DNA of 64,000 bases from Torymus aiolomorphi (Eukaryota > Arthropoda > Insecta > Hymenoptera > Torymidae): positions 59,383,975-59,447,974 of the forward strand of contig CM070877.1 of NCBI GenBank assembly GCA_036365515.1, in the 5' to 3' direction. How positions within the stretch are numbered: the stretch's first letter is position 1; every line of letters begins with the position of its first letter. The notes beneath the pieces were generated by a model that made no database searches, was not told where the DNA came from, and saw only the letters and a list, made by a program, of their open reading frames with translations. This document shows positions 41,527 through 52,514 of this stretch, piece by piece. A program made the position numbers and the translations under genes.

Positions 41527-42149
41527 TCAGTTTCTACTCAGTCGGTTTTGATCGGACAGGTCTCATTTTTTTCTGTTTTTTTTGTGTGATGGCGGGTCAA
41601 AAATCCCTTTTTTTATTTGCCGATGCGTTGTTTTTGTTTTATTTCGAATTTTCGATTTTCTCAAAATTGATTTTTCCTTTTTAGGCACGACCGCTTCTCG
41701 GGAGAGCCTTATATTTTCGTCAATGCGAAATTCAAAAACTGAAAGTTTACGATATAAAAACTATTTTCCACCCACAATGAGTTCATTTTAAGCATTTTTG
41801 GAGATGTATGTATGTCGGTACGTATGTATGTAATCAAGAAACCCGATTATCTCAACGAAATTTCGATGGATCCAAACGGGCTTTGGGGAAAATACTCGTC
41901 TAATTATACGTAACTGACAGTTTCCTAGCGAAGATGATCGATGAAAAATTTTAGAAATGGGAGCATAAAGAAATATTTCAAAAAATCGATTTTTAACCTT
42001 AATGTCTAGAAAAATTATTTTTAAACTAATATCTACAAGCCTATCTGCTAAAACTAATTAAAAGACACCTTTTTTCTGTTGGGAATCTTTTTCTCCGAGC
42101 AATATTTACCAACACAAATGCGAAAAAACGTCAAAAAAGGTAAAAAATG
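41351..42149. other. No gene; (GT)n at 41476-41526
   Basis: The stretch contains a GCGCGC/GTGTGT microsatellite and AT-rich sequence. Frames 41439-41791 have no domain. Confidence 0.55.
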
Positions 42150-42665
42150 GACGATTTTCGGCTATAACTTGTCAGGATTTGATTTTTCACAAAAATATTA
42201 AATACAAAAGTTGTAGACAATATTGAAACAAAATTTGTTCCCATTTAACATTTTTTTGTAAAATCAACTCCTGACGAGTTAGACTTATAAAAACGATTTT
42301 AAACGTCAAAATACACATAAAACGGCTATAACTTGTCAGAATTTGATTTTTCACAAAAATGTTAAATACAAAAATTGTAGATAATATTGAAACAAAACTT
42401 TTTCCAACTTAACATTTTTTTGTAAAATCAACTCCTGACGAGTTAGACTTACAAAAACTATTTTAAACGCCAAAAAATACACATAAAATGGACGATTTTC
42501 GACTGTAATTTGAGAGTATTTAATTTTATACAAAAATATTCAATACATAAGTTATAGATAATAGTTAAACAAAACTTTTTCCCATTTAAGATTTTCATGT
42601 AAAATAAATACCTGACGAGTTAAATCTATAAAAACGATTTTAAACGCCAAAATATAAATAAAATA
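42150..42665. repeat. Tandem repeat, about 165-175-bp unit, three diverged copies
   Basis: Units start near 42150, 42320 and 42487 with GGCTATAACTTGTCAG..TTTGATTTTTCACAAAAAT and end with CTGACGAGTTAGACTTA..AAAACG.TTTTAAACG. The third copy is the most diverged. Confidence 0.85.
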
Positions 42666-44689
42666 AACAATTTTTGCTTATCGTACAAAGAATTGATTTC
42701 CAATAGAACTCTTAAATACAAAGGATATAGATATCGTTTAAATTCCAATAAAAAAACTAGAACAATAACTAACAAAAACTGTTACATAAAAGCTGTCAAA
42801 ACTTACAATTTCTTGTCATGATCTAGAGAACTTAGTATATAGTTATCTTACTGTTTCGATAACAAATAGAAATTTCATATAAAATTACACAGCTTATCCT
42901 GTTAATTATGTTCACAGAACCTAAGCGATTGAACTAAGAGAATCAAAATTGTCTAATATTATAAAAGTACATGTTAAAGTAATATCATATTACACAACAA
43001 AAACTCTAGTGTAATGCATGTGTTATAGATTTTGTAGTATAGTAAAGTTCAATATGTATAAAAAATTAAAATGAAAACTATTAAATAGGCAAGACTCACT
43101 TATATACAATAGATACCTTGAAATGAGTTCTTATACCCTGACTAAATTTAGAAATTAACTAGATGAGTTAATATGACCAGCGACAACTGCTTACCCGTAT
43201 CGCATCTAACCACACACACAGCACTTTTATATCTTCCAGTTCCTAATTATCTACCCCCTCACATTCTAAAGCACTAACATTTGAAGATCATTGTAGAGCT
43301 GGGGAAGCTGCAAAACGAGGCTGGATGGCCCAGGGCGAGCACTACTCCATGGATGCCAGTCTGCTCAGAATTATCTAATAGCCATCTGAGAAGAAAATAC
43401 TATAGAGACCAACATGCGTGTCTCAATCTCAAGGATTGCCTCACTGTAGGAATGAACAAAACAAATGAATAGATCAGTCACTGATCTAGGAGACAAGCGA
43501 GGAGAGCTGAGCACTAGAAACCACATATGACTAATGAATAGATGCCCCAAAAACATTACCATATAAAAGAAAATACTGTAGCAATGGTTGTTGTTCACTA
43601 TTCTCGCTGCACCAGCTACCTGTAACAATTAGAGGGGAAAGACTGGTGGAACCTTCACTTGTTGTTTCATTGCTGAAAACACCTCCATCCTGAGAGTCGT
43701 CGAAGGCACCAGCAGCAGATTAACTGTACACAGAGCCACTAGTATAAGCGTCAAACACACACATGGAAAGTTGAGTATCTGAAAACCACATATGACTAAT
43801 AAATAAATGAGCCAAACAACATCACCATACTCAAGAAAGATTCTGCAGCAGTGCCCATCATTTACACTACTCTCGTTGCCAGATACCTGCAACAAGAGAA
43901 AGTACCATCAGCTTACCTATCAGAGAGGTTAGGAACGAGAAAGGGCTTACGAAATTTGCTCTCGCCGTCGACACGCTGCCTTCCTGTCTCTGAGGAATAT
44001 CATCATCAACCAGTAAACACGATGAAATGGACGACATTCTCTAGGGCGGCGTATTGCAGCAGCCACCGTCATCACTGGGAACGCCGAGAGTCAGACGATG
44101 CGATTGGTGACATCACACCATGGACATACGCGCGCGCAAACCGCCTTAGGGCTGCAGTCAACATAGACTCACTTGGGCTACTAGCAGAAAGCGCGCGCGC
44201 GATCCATATATATATATATAGATATATCATATCTTATATACAGGGAGCGCTCACGGTCACGTGGGTCGCATGCGTTTTTCCGCTGATGTGAACGCACTAG
44301 GGCAGGACGGGGCAAGTGTGACACCCTAACTTTGATTAAAAATAACAACTAAACCACGTATTATTTCAAAATGTAGAAAAATGGAATAATTAGATCAGAA
44401 AAAAATAAAATAAAATAAACTATTAACTTTTTCTTCATTTTCTTTTAATTATTGATAAAATACAGAAAAGAAATTCTGAAAAAGATGCTCTACGTGCCCC
44501 ACCGGCGGGTAGATTGTGGCACCCGACGGGGCACGCATGGCACGATCAAATTTAATATTTTACTATAGGTATTTTTCAATTCTTTTTTCCAATAATTAAT
44601 TCTTTAATAATTATGCCATAATAAAATAATTAATCAGTCTATTGAAAATTTAAAATTTTATTTTTATTAAGGAACATAACAATTTTTAT
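42666..44689. other. Mostly unrecognised; diverged ~117-bp duplication at 43512-43895
   Basis: 43512-43628 and 43780-43895 are diverged direct copies (AAACCACATATGACTAATRAATA ... CTACCTGYAACAA in parts). Short frames here carry no domain. At 44300-44545 GGGGCA/TGCCCC motifs recur (GACGGGGCAAGTGTGACACC, GTGCCCCACCGGCGG, GACGGGGCACGC), possibly an end of a DNA element interrupted by the LINE. A TA tract lies at 44207-44228. Confidence 0.4.
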
Positions 44690-45010
44690 TTTAAAATAGA
44701 TTTATTTATTTATTTATTTATTTAAACCAGAGTAGTACATGTTGTATTACATGTTATTGCTTACTTCAGGACATAGTTACATGTCTGAAGTAGCAAACAT
44801 CCTATAGAGGTAGACATAGCTACCTGTACATAGGTCCGGTGTACTTAAAACTAAAAAAACTTAAGTAACTTATAAACTAGGCATGGAATCAAAGATTCCA
44901 CTATAAATAATATATTTTGTCCACATTGATTATCTCACCCATACTGGAAGGTTAAATTTTTATTTATTTATTTATTTAATTTATTTATTTATTTATTTTT
45001 CTTTTAAATT
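44690..45010 (-). other. LINE 3' untranslated region
   Basis: Non-coding, with two TTTA/TTTAT tandem tracts (44700-44725 and 44955-44998), which are AAATA repeats in the sense strand. The true 3' end is uncertain. Confidence 0.5.
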
Positions 45011-46781
45011 CTAGAATATATTAGTACCAATCCAAATTTTTAGCTTTTTCTTATTATAATTTTTTGCGATATCTAGAACTTTAAGATTTGGATTAGATTT
45101 CGGAAGACAATTAAATACTTGTATCGCTCTGACATAGTTATCTTTATCACTAACAGTTTTCGAACACTTTGGTGGTATTATAAGTTTATTTCTAGTTTTG
45201 CTAGTCAATGTTAAGTATAAATTTCTAAGTTCATTATAATGATACGTTACACATTCGTAAGCAAAACTGTGTTTTAGATTCAAGGGGTTGTCCCGAATGA
45301 AAATATTTTTGTTTATAATTTTTAAAATCCTATTTTGGATGTTTTGTAGTAATTTTAAGTTGTTTTTATATGCACCACCCCATGCAATATTTCCATAGCT
45401 AATGACAATATGAAAAAATGCATAATATATTATCTTAAGTGTGTCAGATTGCATATATGTTGATAACTTGTACAGTATATATATTATATATTTAGTTTTT
45501 TTATTATATATTCAATATGTTTATCCCACTTTAGCCTATAATCAATAATTATACCTAGATATTTACAGTATTCAACCCTGCTCAATTTAGTACACTGTAT
45601 GCATATGTTCATATCTTCGGGAACACTATCACAATAGTTACCAAAAGTTATGTACACAGTTTTCTTTATATTTAGTGATAGTTTGTTAAGTGCTAGCCAG
45701 ATATTTATATCTTCTAAGTACTTGTTCATTTTATTTTCAACTTTCTCCCAGTTATCATCTGTTGAAATAATAGCTGTGTCATCCGCATATGAGATGGTAC
45801 TATCTGTTCTGTTTGTTAGTAAATCGTTTACGTAAATTATGAATAAGAGTGGCCCTAGTATAGTACCTTGCGGCACACCTGTAGTTATCGTTTCATAATA
45901 GCTTTCAGTTGTTCCTATTCTTACTTTTTGTTTTCTGTTACTAAGATAGTTAGATATAAGTGCATGCGCTTTACCTCTTATTCCATAATTATATAATTTG
46001 TCTAAAAGAATAGCGTGGTTGACAGTATCAAAAGCTTTTGCTAGATCTAAAAATGCAATAGCTATTGGTTTACTTTTGTCTAATTTCTTTTAGATTATGT
46101 TCATTAAGTAACTAAGAGCATCTTTGGTACCTTTCTTTTTTATAAATCCAAATTGATTCTGCGCTAACAAATTATTATTGTCCAAAAATGATTGTAAACG
46201 AACATATACAATTTTTTCAAATATCTTTGCTACGTTAGAAATTAGAGATATCGGTCTATAGTTTGATGTATCCATTTTACTACCCGATTTAAAAATAGGA
46301 ACTACCTCAGCTGTTTTAAGCGCTTGAGGCCATGTTGATTTTTCAATACAAAGATTAAAGATATGTGTTAGTGCATTAACAATTTGATATGATAGTATTT
46401 TTAGTGTTTTGGTAGTAATGTTATCTACCCCACCATTTTTTATTTTCATATTATCAATTATTTGAAGAATTTCCTCGTTATTAGTCGGTTTAATGTAAAT
46501 TGTATTCATGTTCATTGCTGGTAATTGTAAATGCTTACCCTGGGGTTTTACAATGGTGTTAATTAGATCTTTTCCAATTCTACAAAAGTACGAATTCATA
46601 TGATTGGCAATTTGTGTCTGATCCTCTATTGTGCAATTGTTATTTAAAATGATTTTATTTATTGTGTTATTCTTTTTCAAGTTGGTTCCCATTTTTTTGT
46701 TTATGTATTTCCAAAGTTGCTTGGTATTATTGATATTGTTCTTAATTAAATTTCTTTCATGTTTTATTTTTGCCTCTTTAA
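45011..46781 (-). pseudogene. LINE ORF2, reverse transcriptase and C-terminus
   Basis: RT motifs in order: NNGGVDNITTKTLK-like segment, WPQALKTAEVVPIFKSG, DTSNYRPISLISNVAKIFEK, NQFGFIKKKGTKDALSYL, then AIAFLDLAKAFDTVNHAIL, GVPQGTILGPLLFIIYVNDL, ISYADDTAII (catalytic YADD) and KLSLNIKKTVYITFG. The C-terminal part 45454-45011 ends KKLKIWIGTNIF. Defects: an in-frame TAA near 46091 and a one-base shift in an A run at ~45500. The TTAA-flanked MITE separates this segment from the upstream linker. Confidence 0.92.
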
Positions 46782-47158
46782 GGCGATGTGAACCTCAAAA
46801 TCAACCCAATTTCATTCTTTAATTAATAAACATTCGAACGTTTATTTGGAAAAGCAATTCTTTCAGGCGCTCCGTGTATGTAAATACTATGCTCAGATTT
46901 TTTTTTGTGCGATTCTCTCAGCATTTCCATGAGATAAACACTTTTTAAAACTGTCAAAATTCGAAGTATACAGATCCCTACTTATCGGCATTGTGGCTTT
47001 TATTTAATTAAATAAATTCTGAGTAAATTTTTGGAAAAACAGCTCTTTTAGGCGCTCCGTATATGTAAATACTATACTCTATTTTTTTTGTTAGTAATTC
47101 TATTATTATTTGCAAAAGAAATATACATTCTAAAATTTGTCGGTAAGTACACATTACC
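46782..47158. mobile_element. 377-bp MITE with TTAA duplication
   Basis: It is flanked by TTAA (46778-46781 and 47159-47162). The ends are imperfect inverted repeats (GGCGATGTGAACCT and GGTAATGTGTACTT). Removal restores LINE codons ..DKVIK-EAK... It contains two diverged ~45-bp copies of GGCGCTCCGTRTATGTAAAT at 46868 and 47052. TTAA targeting is a hallmark of piggyBac, but the ends do not start CCC, so the superfamily is open. Confidence 0.75.
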
Positions 47159-47573
47159 TTAATAACTTTGTCTAGCCTCTTTGTGTAATTTTTATATTCT
47201 AATTTTATTAGATTCATTGCGCATTTTAATATATAGTTGTTCTTTCTTTTCACACGAGATCATTATTGCTTTAGATATTCAATCCTTCCTTGGATATCTC
47301 TTGTTATTTTTTGTTTTATGCGCTTCTTTAGACTTTTCTAAACAATCTTGTATTTCACTTATCAAGAATGCGGTAGCTTCATCGGGATCATGCATTGCCT
47401 CTATAACATTCCAATTTTTTGTAATGGCTATACTTGAAAGTTTATAGTAATTATAATGATACTGGATATTTTCTTGTTTTAATTTTGGTAGCTTATTCAG
47501 TTTCAAGAAAAGTGGATAATGATCAGTAAAAGGAATCGAGAGTTTAAAAGTTTTAGTGTCTATAGATGTAGCT
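47159..47573 (-). pseudogene. LINE ORF2, linker between endonuclease and RT
   Basis: The segment codes SIDTKTFKLSIPFTDHYPLF, HYNYYKLSSIAITKNWNVIE, DPDEATAFLISEIQDCLEK, NNKRYPRKD and LIKLEYKNYTKRLDKVIK. This is the typical stretch after the endonuclease (TDHYP) and before RT. It connects in frame to 52023-52080 on one side and to 46781 on the other when inserts are removed. One shift near 47270. Confidence 0.85.
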
Positions 47574-48578
47574 TGTAACGGGAGGCCTGGGGAAATCTTT
47601 TGTAATTCCGCGAACCGAACCCTAGAACACGGTGCCGTCGAGTGCTACTTCTACGACGAGCACTCGGGGTTGATGTTCTCTGGATCCCTGTTTACAAATG
47701 TCGAGTTCACGATTGAACTCGACTTTTCCGTGTGCCGGAAAGGGTTAATACTCGCGCTAGTTAGACGCGAGGCGCGGCCACTCAGAATGATCGTCGTCTC
47801 GGTTCGACGATCCCGCGGAGGCGGCGGTATCCGGGAGAAGGTTAGGTTAAGGTCGATAAATGAAGAATAGCCTCAATTACTTCACAGAACAATAACAAGG
47901 TCTATTCTTAAATTATTATAACATAAACGCGTCGCGTTGCGCGCCGACAAGAAGACGTGATCCGCTGACGGCGCGGGTGGATCAATGTATTTATTCTCGC
48001 TGGGCCGGTGAACGCAACACCGGCCTCTCGTCGCAGCGAGCCGAAAATACAAATAAAACGCTGCGCGGAAAATACTCGAAGAGTCTTACCGGGAGGGGAG
48101 TGCACTCCCCTCGTCGCTCACTCACGAATCCGCTCCTGCGTCAGGCCTTATCCTCCGGTCGACTTCGGAGTGTTCAGGCCGAGTCTTGACGTCCAGCGTT
48201 CACCTACAGACGCTTCGGACCCCAGGAGTGGCTCGGATTGCTCACGTGCGCTGCTCTTCGTGGTCGGTACGTGGACTGGCGCTCCGCTGCACCGGTGAGG
48301 ACGCACGATACCGTTTTCTTCACGGACGATCAAAATTACTCGCGTACGCGCGGTTTGACAGCTCGAGAGAATCTGATTCAAAAAGAATCGGGCGCGACTT
48401 AGCAACGGTTAAAGTCGCGCCTGCCCCGCGCGTAGCTAACGCGAATACATCGTCCGAGCGATGTCAATACTCGCTCGAGATATACGAATTCGCGGGAACG
48501 AGAGCCTAACGGGTTCGATAGAATACGGAGGACCGAGATGCTTATCTTCTCCGTATTTTATCTTGGAACCTCGTTATA
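47574..48578 (-). repeat. 3' LTR of gypsy-3, 1005 bp
   Basis: 47930-48578 matches 51370-52022 closely. The first ~350 bases (47580-47925), at the far end of the LTR, have no counterpart in the other LTR apart from the TGTAACG terminus. This implies either an insertion here or replacement/deletion in the 5' LTR. Confidence 0.85.
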
Positions 48579-48646
48579 CCCCTCTCCCAGACGTTGCGTA
48601 GCGGGAGAGAAGCAACTCGATACTGAGGCTCTCATTCGATTCGACT

Positions 48647-49084
48647 TTACGTCGTCGTCGGCGGCAGAGACGACAGTTCCGGATACGCGCGGATCAGCTC
48701 GTGTACTAAACGGCTGATCAGACGCTCCACGTCGAGGGATCGTCCGCACGCATACGGTGGGTCGCTCATCACCGTAATTCCGCTGAATTCCACCGGCGGT
48801 CGAGACCAATCCCAAGACGATTGATGGACCGGAGACGGTTGGCACTTCTGGCGCTGGGGCTCCGGTCGACAACTGCCGTCATTCCTCCTAGGTTGACTTG
48901 GCAGGTCGTCTTGCCTTCTTCTTGTCTCACTCTTCGGGCCCTTTTTCCGCTCCGGGCAGGCCCAGTGAAGATGCGTTGGTGACTTACACGTCCAACACAA
49001 TTTTCTGGTTGGACTCGGTGGTGGAGAGTTATATACTCTGAGCGCGTTCCTCGATCTTGACGAGCGGTATACTCTACTATCCAA
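48647..49084 (-). CDS. Gypsy-3 gag C-terminal frame with CCHC knuckle
   Basis: The 145-residue open frame begins ~100 bp after the main gag stop. It contains one zinc knuckle near residues 30-43 (CWTCKSPTHLHWAC) followed by a basic, Ser/Pro-rich region and an acidic end. It may be the end of Gag reached by readthrough or frameshift; intervening sequence has stops in the gag frame. It probably binds the element's RNA. No protease motif follows before the 3' LTR. Confidence 0.65.
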   Translation of the reverse strand: MDSRVYRSSRSRNALRVYNSPPPSPTRKLCWTCKSPTHLHWACPERKKGPKSETRRRQDDLPSQPRRNDGSCRPEPQRQKCQPSPVHQSSWDWSRPPVEFSGITVMSDPPYACGRSLDVERLISRLVHELIRAYPELSSLPPTTT

Positions 49085-49182
49085 CTCCTGCTGGATATAC
49101 CGCCGTTTGGAACGTCGAGAGGCTACCGTCGTCCAAGGATTCGAACCTGTCCCTTGGTTCGAACCCAGTCTGCTCGAGGGTT

Positions 49183-50583
49183 TTATGCCTTTATCTCTTT
49201 CAGATAACTTTGGAGATCGTTGCGTGGCCGCTGCATACGCCTCTTTTTTCCTGTAGAGCTGGACTGTTGAGGACTTCGGGACGACTTCTTGCTGTCTTTA
49301 GTCCCTAGGTCCGATCGAGGTTGCTTGGCATGGCGCTTAGTTGCACCTGCGACTCGTTTCTTGTTAGGCACAGCGGAATTGTGAAGCGACGACATTTGCG
49401 CGCGTAGCTGGCGCAGCTCGTCGTGCAGTCGCCTTACCTCTTCGCTTAGGCGCCTAACTTTCTCCTCCTCCAATTTACGCGTCTGATTACATTCGCATTC
49501 GCAATGACGCTCGCCTTCTGCTTGCGTCGATACGTCGCGAAATTGCGAAGTAATCAGCGTTCTGTCCACCGGTTGTGTCGTCACCAGACTATTAATCTCT
49601 TCCTCGTTGCTCCTTGGAAGGCTTGTCTGCTCTTCGTCTTCAGGAGTCTGGGAATGAGTAATACAGCCGTCCGATGCCGATGTATTCCATAAACGGGCCA
49701 TATCGGACGCTTCGGACCGGGGGAAGCTTGGAAAATCTCCCTTCCCCCAGGCTGCATTTGCTCCGTCGTCGTAAGCTTGGGAGTATTCAGCACAGCCGTT
49801 CGGTGCCCTCAGGCGGTCTGTATACGCCAAGCGACGTGAAGTGTCAGACTTCTCAAACAGGGGGAAGCTTGGAGAATCTCCCCTCCCCCAGGCTGTGCTT
49901 ACTCCGACGTCGATTTCGTGGATGGAAGCTGAAGATGATGGCGATGGTGCGGTTGCTGCACAGCTGTCCGAAATCCATGTGCGGTCTGCATTCCCCGAGC
50001 GACTCGCGTTCTCGGATTCTTCGGACTGGAAGGAGATCGGGGAATCTCCCCTCCCCCAAGCTGTGCTGCACCTTAGGTGCACCTGGACATCACCCGGTCC
50101 TCCCGCTGGAGATAAAGTGCTCCGTGGTGACGTAAGAGCCTCGTGTCTTATGTCAGGAGGACTGCCTGCTCTTTGGTTCCTCATCTGCAAGACATGTGTC
50201 TTTATGGAACTCAGCAAGTTGTTGTCGACTGCTTTGTTCGACGCCAATTGCTGAAACAGGCTGTGGGTTGAGGGATCGGCAATTCGGTTCACTTCTGGAG
50301 CGCCGCTTGTATTGAGGGTCGTCGTGTTGACGAACTTATTCCTGCAATCGAGCCTCCTTGTGAACTGCTCGTAATCACTTCCACTTATTTCTTGTGTTAA
50401 GTGGGCTGGGTTGTAACTTCCCATTAGCCATTGAGCGATTCGCTTAGAATCCCCCTCGAGATGTCCGGTGCTTCTTAAATCTAGAGCTATATTTGCTTCT
50501 ATTACAGCTTCAAAGCTCAGCTCTAGATTTTTGCGCCAATGCTCCATCCTATCGGCTAGTTCTTCTGGGGTCGATGATTCCAT
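49183..50583 (-). CDS. Gypsy-3 gag, 466 residues, with RGD-type internal repeats
   Basis: ATG at 50583. The N-terminal domain (EELADRMEHWRKNLELSFEA, ALDLRSTGHLEGD, RIAQWLMGSYNPAHL) resembles the gypsy-1 upstream frame. The middle has three imperfect ~55-residue repeats, each opening TAWGRGDSP, TAWGRGDSP, AAWGKGDFP and ending near a DxCA/NGCA/DGC motif. A Glu/Arg-rich coiled coil follows (KLEEEKVRRLSEEVRRLHDE), then a basic tail (KKRVAGATKRHAKQ, GKKRRMQRPRNDL). The frame is entirely open, unlike most genes in the window. A classic capsid fold is not obvious. Confidence 0.7.
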   Translation of the reverse strand: MESSTPEELADRMEHWRKNLELSFEAVIEANIALDLRSTGHLEGDSKRIAQWLMGSYNPAHLTQEISGSDYEQFTRRLDCRNKFVNTTTLNTSGAPEVNRIADPSTHSLFQQLASNKAVDNNLLSSIKTHVLQMRNQRAGSPPDIRHEALTSPRSTLSPAGGPGDVQVHLRCSTAWGRGDSPISFQSEESENASRSGNADRTWISDSCAATAPSPSSSASIHEIDVGVSTAWGRGDSPSFPLFEKSDTSRRLAYTDRLRAPNGCAEYSQAYDDGANAAWGKGDFPSFPRSEASDMARLWNTSASDGCITHSQTPEDEEQTSLPRSNEEEINSLVTTQPVDRTLITSQFRDVSTQAEGERHCECECNQTRKLEEEKVRRLSEEVRRLHDELRQLRAQMSSLHNSAVPNKKRVAGATKRHAKQPRSDLGTKDSKKSSRSPQQSSSTGKKRRMQRPRNDLQSYLKEIKA

Positions 50584-51310
50584 CTTGCGAAGCTAGACCG
50601 ATTATATAAAAAATTTGGTGACGAATTGTGTGTGTATGCGCAACTAACTGCTGAGATTCTCTCTCTAATTGGCCGTCTGTTACGCAAATTACAATGTTAG
50701 AATTCTAACTACCACACACAATTGTCCCAAGCTGCTCGAGAATGACGTATCTCGATGCAGCTAGCTAGGAGAGAGCGTGGCTATTCCAAAAAAATTCGCG
50801 ACGATAACGATTTAAATAATTCCCGCAACCAAAAAAAAGGATGAAAGTATTCTCACTTTCGACCGGCTGCACGCACAGGCACGGTCAAACCAAAAAAAAA
50901 TCGCGTGAAAAGCGCTTTAAATCTCCCGTCAAAAAAAGGAATTTAATTCTCGCCAGATATGACGACGAAAACAACGATAATCGTCGTTTAAATGCTCTCG
51001 CCCTGGCTTTACAGCAGTTTAAAAGGCTCGGGCTAAGTATACACAATACTACCCGAGCATAAACATAAACACACACAAAAACAAGCAATCGGCTGTTTTG
51101 CGTTTATGTTTGAATGCGCGTCGCGAGCCTTCTTGTCTGTTTGTTTACGCCCGGCACCTCGACTTGGCGAGTTTAAATCACTGCGCCTATCAGCTGTAAT
51201 GGCATATGGCCATTGGCCGTCAGCTGAATAGTCGGGTGCAGTGATTCGCGCCCGGGCGATTTGAATAGGCCGGTCTCGAACGTATCGGCCGCTAACCTTC
51301 TCCTTAAACC
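50584..51310 (-). other. Gypsy-3 5' leader
   Basis: About 730 bases between primer site and gag ATG, with poly-A/T runs on the minus strand and no coding features. Small frames on either strand (50841-51088) lack domains. Confidence 0.5.
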
Positions 51311-51328
51311 CAACACGTTAGGGCGCCA
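51311..51328 (-). other. Gypsy-3 primer-binding site
   Basis: The minus strand reads TGGCGCCCTAACGTGTTG, two bases after the LTR end CGTTACA. It shares the first eight bases and spacing with the gypsy-1 site. Confidence 0.7.
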
Positions 51329-51330
51329 TT

Positions 51331-52022
51331 TGTAACGTGCGGACTAAAAAAAGACTTTACAGAAAAATAACTCGACGCGTTGCGCACCGACAAGAAGACG
51401 GGATCCGCCGCTCGGTGCGGGCGGATCAAGGTATCTATTTTCGCTGGGCCGGTGAACGCACCACCGGCCACTCGCCGCTGCGAGCCGAAAATACAAATCA
51501 ATCGCTGCGCGGAAAATAGGCGAAGAGTCTTACCGGGAGGGGAGTGCACTCCCCTCGTCGCTCGCTCACGAATCCGCTCCTGCGTCAGGCCTTATCCTCC
51601 GGTCGACTTCGGAGTGTTCAGACCGAGTCCTAAAATCCAGCGTTGACCTACAGACGCTTCGGACCCCAGGAGTGGCTCGGATTGTTCACGTGCGCTGCTC
51701 TTCGTGGTCGGTACGTGGACTGGCGCTGCGCTGCACCGGTGAGGACGCACGATACCGTTTTCTTCACGGACGATCAAAATTACTCGCGTACGCGCGGTTT
51801 GACAGCTCGAGAGAATCTGATTCAAAAAGAATCGGGCGCGACTTAGCAACGGTCAAAGTCGCGCCTGCCCCGCGCGTAGCTAACGCGAATACATCGTCCG
51901 AGCGATGTCAATACTCGCTCGAGATATACGAATTCGCGGGAACGAGAGCCTAACGGGTTCGATAGAATACGGAGGACCGAGATGCTTATCTTCTCCGTAT
52001 TTTATCTTGGAACCTCGTTATA
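51331..52022 (-). repeat. 5' LTR of gypsy-3, 692 bp
   Basis: On the minus strand it starts TATAACGAGG and ends CGTTACA. Nearly identical to the inner part of the other LTR, including short frames found in both (48148-48405 and 51592-51849), which are not genes. Confidence 0.85.
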
Positions 52023-52080
52023 AGCTTTTATATACATGTTCTCAATGCATGTACCGCTTCCGCCACTATCATTTGGTCTA
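52023..52080 (-). pseudogene. LINE ORF2 fragment between two insertions
   Basis: About 20 codons of the LINE endonuclease C-terminal region, TRPNDSGGSGTCIENMYIKA. This matches the APE-type endonuclease motif (SGTCIDHIFIK) with Asp replaced by Glu and His by Asn. It is bounded by the hAT duplication on the right and the gypsy-3 duplication on the left. Confidence 0.88.
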
Positions 52081-52108
52081 GTTGTATGCAGGGTTGCAAA
52101 CTTGAACG

Positions 52109-52505
52109 GAATTTCGCTCTTTTAAACGCTCATACTTTGGTTTTCTTGCAATTCAACCGTTTATAATTTTAATAAAAACGTTCCTTTTTGAACAAAACCG
52201 ACTTCGAATTGTAAAAAAAATGTTCACTTCTGAACTAAAGGATTGAAAAGTAATATGTTCTAAACCAAAGAAACTTTAAATTATAATCAAAATGTTCTAC
52301 TCTATACTACACCGTTAAATAACTTAACAAAAATAATGCATTCTAAACCATTCTTTTATTAAAAATTGTTTAGTCTAAATCAAACCGTTTTTAAATAAAA
52401 GGGTATTGTATTTCGTTCAACAAAACTGTTATTTAGTGTTCAAGAAATGCTCCTGACAGAACGGAACATGAATTAATTAAACCAAGTCAAAACGTTTTCT
52501 ACATG
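52109..52505. other. Subterminal region of the hAT-type element
   Basis: Short motifs recur every ~30-45 bases: AACCGTTT, ATGTTCTAAACCA, TGTTCACTTCTGAAC, TTGTTTAGTCTAAA. Subterminal repeats of this kind bind transposase in hAT elements. Binding here is an inference. Confidence 0.4.
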
Positions 52506-52514
52506 GTTACTGCG

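Larger units (their letters stand above)
47574..52022 (-). mobile_element. Gag-only Ty3/gypsy element (gypsy-3)
   Basis: The insert starts TGTAACGG and ends CTCGTTATA on the plus strand and is flanked by AGCT (47570-47573, 52023-52026). LTRs at 47574-48578 and 51331-52022 share ~650 bp. The primer site TGGCGCCC follows the 5' LTR and a purine tract GGGAGAGGGG precedes the 3' LTR. Between them only gag is coded: there is no protease, RT or integrase. The element interrupts LINE ORF2 between YIKA and TSID codons. Confidence 0.9.

Noticed and set aside
49674..50254. Plus-strand frames of 137-153 codons
   Set aside because: They are antisense to the open gypsy-3 gag frame and mirror its internal repeats.
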